From Naganishia liquefaciens (Eukaryota; Basidiomycota; Tremellomycetes; Filobasidiales; Filobasidiaceae): a stretch of 64,000 nucleotides of DNA. Of the stretch, positions 57,701-64,000 are shown in pieces. The DNA lies in NCBI GenBank assembly GCA_013423385.1, contig BLZA01000043.1, positions 62,001 through 126,000 of the forward strand. The letters run 5' to 3'. Both the position numbers and the translations under genes were made by a program. Within the stretch, counting starts at the first letter, position 1; each line of letters starts with the position of its first letter. Below the pieces are notes generated by a model. It was not told where the DNA came from. It searched no databases and saw only the letters and a list, made by a program, of their open reading frames with translations.

Positions 57701-57997
57701 ACACATGCTCATGGCTGACTCAAGATCCTGCGCACGCTGCCTTTCCCTATTTTCCGCCTCGATCTCCCTCTCTCTCTCGCGGTCCCTTGCGTGAACCCTG
57801 CTGCTGACATTTGCGTTTCCGGACCCCAATACTGAAGGACCCAATGTCGTGAATGCGAGAGGGCTGGTCGATATTCCTGACGAGGCGGAATCCTGTGATT
57901 TGATGGCTCGAGGGGAGCGAGCGCCCAAGACGTTGGGGGGCGAAGAGATGCTCGGATCGGTGATAAGAATCCGAGGGGAATTGTTGGAAGCCGGCAT
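54747..57997 (-). CDS. CorA-family Mg2+ transporter (ALR1/MNR2 type)
   Basis: Fungal CorA/ALR magnesium channel of the plasma or vacuolar membrane. MPASNNSPRILITDPSISSP starts a disordered N-terminal extension of about 570 residues, rich in Ser/Pro/Gly and acidic/basic runs, with RSNSVVTPLDGPPILKR. The CorA domain follows: WWLDVLSPTDEEMRMLAKVF, GIHPLTTEDILLEETREKIE, FRNYYLVCFRSFDQDP, HPQNVRRRIKSLKDYI, SDWISYALIDDITDAFGPLI, MLRRIGTCRKKVMGLLRLMG. The pore end is IPMNLVTGLWGMNVHVPGQD with the GMN motif and a second helix FAWFGGIIGCLTVFAVFGAW. The last exon gives LRIFVKN. About seven introns; about 900 residues. The long N-terminus fits ALR1, ALR2 and MNR2; which one cannot be told. Confidence 0.93.
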
Positions 57998-58358
57998 TAT
58001 GGGCGATTATGGTAGAATCGGTTGCAGTGGCGTGTTTTGTAATGTAACATCAGCCAGATAGCATATCGGTTATGGCGATGGAGAGCAGCTGTGTTGCTAC
58101 TGAGGGATTGCGAGAACCATGGAGAAAAGAAAGAAAGACCCGCAGTCGACACATGCGGTTTTATTGAGCCATTTTCATCGTAATCACCTGCTGCCATCGC
58201 GGCGCGCCGATCACCAGAAACGTGGCTTCGTCTATTTTCGCATCGCCACGATGCTTTGCGACATGTCGGATCTCCTCCGTTTGACTGCTATAAGCTCTGT
58301 TATGGGTCAAGGAACGATGCACTGAGAGGTAGCTGGTACGTGTGTATCATTGTTCCGC
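57998..58358. other. Promoter region of the CorA-type gene
   Basis: Non-coding between the CorA-type start and the downstream flank of SF3B6; no other feature seen. Confidence 0.4.
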
Positions 58359-58637
58359 TCATGCGTCCGCGATAGGCTGCAACAAGCTAGGCAGTCGCCA
58401 GGGAGGGTTGGCAGCGAATTTCCCGACGTGTCCAAGTAAACCAGCACAGGTCGCTCGATATTGCAATACCGAATGAATCAGAAAAAATAATACAACAACC
58501 GTCGATACAATGCGTGCCAAAAGCATTGGCATTCCCCCAAGCGGCACCAGCGGATTCCCCTGGAAGTCTTGAAGCTGATCCCGAATAACACCCTTGAATC
58601 GCTTCTCACCAGCTTTCCTGAATTCCTCGAAATCCAT
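58359..58637 (-). other. Open frame in the SF3B6 3' region (possible small membrane protein)
   Basis: An ATG 27 bases after the SF3B6 stop opens 92 codons: MDFEEFRKAGEKRFKGVIRD, then a hydrophobic helix (IVSTVVVLFFLIHSVLQY). It has the look of a tail-anchored or single-pass protein, but no homologue is recognised and it would need its own promoter or reinitiation. It may be just 3' UTR. Confidence 0.25.
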
Positions 58638-58663
58638 GCATTCGCTTTCCCACGGAATACTGC

Positions 58664-59340
58664 TCAATCTGTCATACCCAACTTCTTCTTCTCCTCTGCA
58701 AGCGCATCCTCCCGTGCCTTGAGCTCCGCCTTTGCGAGCGCCGCCGCTGCCGCTTTTGGTGGATGGTGATATAGTACTAAGGCGCAAACGCAAGCAAAGG
58801 GTCAGCAAAGGTGTCAATCCGCGAAAAGGAAGATGACAAGCCGTGCAAAAGATGAATTGAAGCGAAACTTACCGACGATATAACGCTCCATTAGATGGAA
58901 ACCGTTCAGGTGCGTCATGGCCTCTCTTGCGTCGTCTGCGCTTTCATACACCTAGAGCCGCCGGAATGATGACAACGACGTAGAGCGATGGCGATTTCGA
59001 AGATGCAAACGAGATGTGGTAAAGGACGATACGAACACGAGATTTATCCCGTTAGCCATACATTCTCGCGTTTCACACCAACACAATGCAAGAGACTTAC
59101 CACATACGCCGTACCCTTTGTCTTCAACGCCGTATCATTCCCTAAGCGGACCTGCCGTATCGCACCATACTTTCCAAAGAGATCATACATATCTTCGCCC
59201 GTGATGGCATAGTTTCTGGAAAATCCGATTAGCGCACGTCAGGAAGTCAGTAAACGCTTGATCATGTAGCTTAATCGGACGTACAGATTCTTGACAAAGA
59301 GGATACGCTGAGCGTTGGGGTCTACTGATTGCCGGTTCAT
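58664..59340 (-). CDS. SF3B6: Splicing factor 3B subunit 6 (p14/SF3B14)
   Basis: RRM protein of the U2 snRNP SF3b complex that sits at the branch-point adenosine. [19 protein letters not shown] then [73 protein letters not shown], and a Lys/Glu/Ala helix ending [10 protein letters not shown]. Length of about 122 residues and the layout match the human and fungal proteins. Three introns. Yeasts such as S. cerevisiae lack this subunit, while intron-rich fungi keep it. Confidence 0.95.
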
Positions 59341-60231
59341 GGCGGAGGAGGCTGTTTCAGTCGCTTGAAATGCGACAAAAGATTCGGCGGCGAGTTTTCG
59401 TGATCAATGCCAGGCGTCAAAGGGGGTTCCGCTCTTTTCGCCGTAGATACGGTATTGACAGAATTTCGTCCCAGACTTTTGCTGCTGAGGGCGTGCGAAG
59501 GACTGTCTGTTGGTATGCAGCGCTCTACAAAGAAACACAGGCAGATTATCGTTCAAGCGAGCGACCCGGGCTCGCCTTGTCGAGGAGCTGGTCGAGGTCG
59601 CTCGATCAACCTTCGGTGCGTCCCAAATCTTACAATGTCTCAGGCAGCCAGAATATCCATCCTCTGTATTCTGAATGGCTCCAGTTGACTTAGACGACGT
59701 CCACTCGTGTCGAGTCGCCCGTTTGCCGCCTCCACTATATGACATTCGGCAAAGACCTTCATCGACTGAGGTCTAACACGGAAAATGGCGTTCACAAACG
59801 GATCAAATACACCCCTCGGATTGCCTTTGACCGCGAGCGCTTGAGTCGGATGACGAATCACTCGCATTGACATTGATGTAGATCTCGGCAAGCATTTCCC
59901 TTGTACTGAATGAGCTGATGATCGTAGATGCAGGTTGGCAGGAGGATAATGCGGCCATTCTTCGAGGGGCCCAGTGCCTGATTTGCTGGCTCTCGACCTC
60001 TCTACTGAAGGTACGAAGGGAATTCCGCCCTGTCGATCTCTCTGGACAGTGAAAGGATGTCACCTGCTCGCGGAAAGGACAACGGTCCTTTGGTCAAACG
60101 TGCACTGTCAGCTGGCTTCGGTGTGTATTCCATCAACGCCACCATATAGCCATGGAGCCATTTTGCAACGCAGATAATCATGTCGGTCTGCTTTTTTTTT
60201 TCTACTCAACGCATGACGAGCGATAATCACC
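59341..60231. other. Divergent intergenic stretch
   Basis: About 890 bases between SF3B6 and the DUF2235 gene. A run of ten or more T lies at 60191-60201, 31 bases before the DUF2235 ATG. A minus-strand frame at 59640-59891 looks protein-like but has no partner exons or family. Confidence 0.4.
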
Positions 60232-62282
60232 ATGAATTCAACCAGCAACTCTTCGACAGGCCGCAACATCGTTCTCTGCCTTGACGGAACGAAGAATCAG
60301 TTCTCCAGCAAAAACTCGAATCTGATCAAGCTCTTCTCTGTCCTTCAAAGCAGCGAGAATCAACTGGTCTACTATGACTCAGGAGTCGGAACGTATCTCG
60401 GTGTCGGTCAAAGCTGGTGGACGGGCTTCAAGAAATGGCTTGCGCTGACGGCGGACCTGGCATTTGCGTGGTGAGCGCGATAAACATTCCCGAAGCGTAA
60501 ATACCTTTCTGAGTCCATTCCCGTAGGAATTTCAAGGATCATGTGATGAATGCTTACATTTACCTGATGAACGAATACCGGTGAGCTGAACTCAATGTCG
60601 CTTTCAGAGGCCGATTATGAATTGCTGCCTCGAAAGGGATGGTGATCGTATTTTTATCTTTGGTTTTTCGCGAGGAGCATATGCTGCTCGAGCTCTTGCG
60701 GGCATGTTAGCAAAGGTGAGTCTGCATAATTGTCTCGGAGTACCGCTGCTTGAACTCCTGTGTCAGATCGGACTCTTGCCGAGGGGCAACCTATCTCAGA
60801 TACCGCTGTGAGCCCCTAGTCTCTCCATCTCTATTCGTTCCCTAACAGCTGCGCACAGCGCTTGGGAAGTCTACGCCAATCCCGTCGAAGCCCACGCCAA
60901 AGCGAAACTTGGAGACTGCGACGTCAACGTCATCACCGACACTCCCGCAGAATACAAACAGACCTTCTCTCGTCAAGGCGCAACCAAGAACATCAACGTT
61001 CATTTTGTCGGTGTATGGGACACAGTTTCAGCTCTCGGTGTCTCCAACTTGCCCAATCTTCCATTCGCGTCTGTGGTCGGAGATGTTACCTACTTTCGGC
61101 AAGCCTTGGCTCTCGACGAACGACGAGCGAAATTTCAACCGGAGTACTGGCACCGGGAAGCCAAGCCGGAGAAGGACACGGCGCATTGGATCACTTACAA
61201 GCCGACTGGAAGTGGACTCCTCGACGTTTTGCGAGAAGAAAGAAGCCCGGGAGACATGCTGCGTCGGATCTCGTCAATTCCGAAGCGGTCAAATTCGGAT
61301 TCATCTTCGGAAGCCACCATCGAACTCGAGTCATCGGAATTCCTGCGGAAGACTGTCAATGGCTTCCTTGCTGTCAAGGAGTGCTGGTTCTCAGGCGTTC
61401 ATTCGGACATGTGCGTTTTTCGCCATTCCGCCATTTTGAAGTCGTGGTGCATAGCTGACTACTCTTTGCAGAGGCGGCGGCAACACATTAAACGGGTTAC
61501 CCACACTTTCAAACATATCTCTTCGATGGATGCTCAGGGAAGCTGTACCCCTCGGCCTACTTATCGACCCAATTGCCTTCTTCAGGTCGCCCGTCTACAA
61601 TTACTCCTATCCGGAAATACGACGTCTCGTCCCACCCCAATTCATCAACTTTCGTTTCGAAAGCGAGAAGAAGCGCGCCTATGAAGAATGGATCATGAAC
61701 AACCCAAGTAATGGTTCGGCAACTGTGGATATGGCGCTTGTGGATGTTAGCGACATCATCCAATTGGCGGCGGATCTGGATGCAAGGCCATTCGTACCGC
61801 CTCAGCAATCGTGTGGAGCGCCAGAGGTCTCTTCCACTTTGCGTGTTGAAGAGCTAGGAGAGGATCTCGCCGAGGTCAGACACGAGAGTCTGACTGGGTT
61901 CTACAAGCTCCTTGAATGGATGCCGCTGCAAAGATGGATATATGTGGAATCCAGTGGCGATTCGCGAACAGATACGCGAAAGTTGCAGCGAGTGTGGGTA
62001 CATTGGCTTTTCGCGACCGAAAAGCGCGTATCGTATTGGCTGACCTTCTCTGTTAACAGCATCAACATGGGTCGACCAAGGCAGATGCTGCATACCCAAC
62101 GCATTCATCGTTCAGTCCTGCACAAGCTCGCTTATGAGCGTCACAGCAACCAAGCGCTGAACAAAGTCGGCAAGGATGGCTGGGGCGTCTTCACGAGACC
62201 GAAAGCGACTCCAGCGGACGGGAAGTCGTGGAAGGATCTACTCAATGTGCCGGCGGATAGGACAGGTACGTGGGAGTTTTAG
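60232..62282 (+). CDS. DUF2235 alpha/beta-hydrolase-like protein
   Basis: Family expanded in basidiomycetes and related to the catalytic part of bacterial Tle1-type phospholipases; biochemical role in fungi is not established. RNIVLCLDGTKNQFSSKNSN and LVYYDSGVGTYLG are the N-terminal DUF2235 blocks. DRIFIFGFSRGAYAARALAG has the GxSxG-like nucleophile elbow (GFSRG). VHFVGVWDTVSALG carries a probable catalytic Asp, and KECWFSGVHSDIGGG the HSDIGG histidine block. The C-terminal third (FRSPVYNYSYPEIRRLVPPQ onward, then LEWMPLQRWIYVESSG and LHTQRIHRSVLHKL) fits the family. Five or so introns; about 560-580 residues. No signal peptide. Confidence 0.85.
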
Positions 62283-63107
62283 GTTGGAATTCGCCGATGG
62301 ATGAAGTGGGCATTGGCGATTTCCCTCGCGTGGTAAGAGATATGAAGATTTCGCGAGAGCTGTATATCTATTCGAGCAGACTAGAGAGACGATTCCTTAA
62401 GGACAGAAACATTGCTGTCGATTTACAGTAAATGCAAGGACTAGGCCTAGATCCATCGTCGTCCAGGTCGATCGCGGGAAAATTGCTCACGTTTGTCGAA
62501 GAGACGCTAGACATGACGCCTTGACGTATATATTTCGTGTTTGCTTTCAAGCTCCTGCGAATGCTTCCACCAAGTGTAGTCATCGAAATATCATGGAGGA
62601 GGGCCCACAGGGTCCCCGGAAACTGATCCGCCACTTTGCGTTGGCTCCGGTGTGGAATGCGGGGATTTGAAAGCCGTCAGATTGTCGGTGCTATCCGGCT
62701 GAGCGAGATTACCGGCTTTGCCGTTTACGCGGAAGCAAAAGATCCATTACGGACGAGATGAAGCGGGGAGGATTCGTCACGTCCGAGATATCTGGGCTGA
62801 GCACAAGCTTGGGTTGACCACCTGTTTTCGGGCATGAGCTTGAAGCCTGTGCTAAGCCCGCCCGGTAACGAGCAATGATTCTCGTATTCGGTCGCCGTTG
62901 TATATTCGGGCTCACTACCGGTTGACGAGTCATTCAAGTATTCTATCATCTACGACCATCGGTCAACGGTTCAGACTATCGCTGCATAACTGCTTTAAGA
63001 ATCGACAACCTCGAGCAAGGATATACGCAATTGAGGTCTCTTCAGCAGCAAGGCCTCACACTCATCTTACAAGCACCACTGCGATTTGCATAGCCTAGAG
63101 TTCCAAC
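62283..63107. other. Intergenic stretch
   Basis: 3' flank of the DUF2235 gene and promoter of SFC1. No gene, RNA or repeat recognised. Confidence 0.4.
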
Positions 63108-64000
63108 ATGTCGAACACCAAAGCAACCGCTGCCACAAGCAGCACCAAAGCGGACAAGCCAAAGGTCCCGCTTATGACCCACCTCGTCGCAGGCGGTTTC
63201 GCAGGTCTCGCTGAAGCATGTGTTTGGTAAGTCAAGGATTCGTATACCCCTTCTGCCCAACGTAACTGATCTCCAATTAGCCATCCTCTCGACACCATCA
63301 AGGTGCGAATGCAGCTCAGCAAGAGCCGGAAAGCACGAGGTGTAAGCATGCAAACTCGAACTGTTCAAGCTCAGACTGACTGTTCTTCATCAGCTCAAGC
63401 CGCTGGGTCCTTTTGCCACTGCTCGACAAATCGTTGCAAGGGAAACCCCAATGGGGTTGTACAAGGGTCTCGGTGCCGTCGTGACCGGTATCGTTCCCAA
63501 GATGGCCATCCGTTTTGCCAGTTTCGAAGGCAAGTTCTTGAGGAGAAGACTCCCGTCAATCGACTGACTGTATTCTATAGCCTACAAGAGCGCCCTGTCG
63601 GATAAGAATGGCAAGCTCGCCCCCAAGGGCGTGTTCCTGGCTGGTCTTCTCGCCGGTGCGACAGAAGCGGTTTTGGTCGTTTCGCCTATGGAGGTCGTCA
63701 AGATTCGGCTGCAAGCACAGCAGCATTCCCTCGCTGATCCTCTTGATATACCGAAGTACCGGTGAGTGAGCAAAAGCGTGCACACGGAATTCTGCTGACG
63801 TCTCAATAGAAACGCTGCTCATGCCGCATTCACCATTGTTCGCGAGGAGGGAATTAGCACGCTTTACCGAGGAGTCGCCCTCACCGCTTTGCGTCAAGCC
63901 ACGAATCAAGGTAAGATGCGGACGCCTGTGACAAGGTAACCTTGCTAATCGCTTGGATCATAGGTGTCAACTTTACCGCGTACCAGGAATTCAAGCGGCT
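63108..64000 (+). CDS. SFC1: Mitochondrial succinate/fumarate carrier, 5' part (runs off the edge)
   Basis: Inner-membrane carrier exchanging succinate for fumarate, needed for growth on C2 compounds (yeast Sfc1/Acr1). KVPLMTHLVAGGFAGLAEAC then VCHPLDTIKVRMQLSKSRKA is the first solcar repeat with PxD-x-x-K/R. GLYKGLGAVVTGIVPKMAIR and FASFEAYKSAL follow, then the second repeat: GLLAGATEAVLVVSPMEVVK, IRLQAQQHSLADPLDIPKYR, AAFTIVREEGISTLYRGVAL, ALRQATNQGVNFTAYQEFKR at the window end. AVLVVSPMEVVKIRLQAQ is specific for the SFC1 branch. Five or so introns so far; the third repeat lies beyond the window. Confidence 0.93.

Noticed and set aside
59640-60063. Overlapping minus-strand frames upstream of the DUF2235 gene
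   Set aside because: No clear splice junction joins them and no family is recognised; could be remnants.

Overview
The window is nuclear DNA of a basidiomycete fungus. Coding sequences are broken by many short introns (mostly about 50-70 bases, GT-AG with a few GC-AG), genes are densely packed on both strands, and intergenic gaps are mostly 0.2-1 kb. A single gene joining allantoicase to two ureidoglycolate lyase domains has the architecture called DAL2,3,3 in Cryptococcus. With the intron density and several microexons this points to the Tremellomycetes, but the species cannot be named from this window.

Layout, left to right: DAL2,3,3 purine-catabolism fusion (-); a DUF89 damage-control phosphatase (+); SFT2 Golgi membrane protein (-); a DPB3/CHRAC-type histone-fold subunit (+); a BCS1-like AAA protein (+); an intron-containing tRNA-Ala(UGC) (-); La protein LHP1 (+); a class I CPD photolyase split into many tiny exons (-); an asparagine-synthetase-family enzyme (+); the mitochondrial ATPase inhibitor IF1 (+); mitochondrial Asp-tRNA synthetase (-); two tandem paralogous genes with a long-loop Zn2Cys6-like cluster (+,+); nucleolar NOP4 (+); a Dal5-family MFS permease (+); ubiquitin-conjugating enzyme UBC8 (+); a short-chain dehydrogenase (-); a NAPE-PLD/FMP30-type phospholipase (+); and a GH5 exo-glucanase, probably GPI-anchored (+).

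From about 44.3 to 53 kb the region is looser. Two inverted copies of a tRNA-promoter-bearing (SINE-like) repeat flank a YlxR-like putative mitochondrial gene and SUMO E1 subunit AOS1. The copies share a 394-base core that looks identical by eye, set in diverged flanks. A tentative two-exon membrane protein follows. The right part holds an F-box-like gene, a CorA/ALR-type Mg2+ transporter, SF3B6, a DUF2235 hydrolase and the 5' part of the SFC1 succinate/fumarate carrier, which runs off the right edge.

Most genes are ordinary housekeeping loci and I see no biosynthetic cluster. The most unusual signals are a run of eight consecutive exons of 10-25 bases covering the FAD-binding core of the photolyase, the inverted repeat pair with an apparently gene-converted core, and the tandem long-loop Zn-cluster pair.
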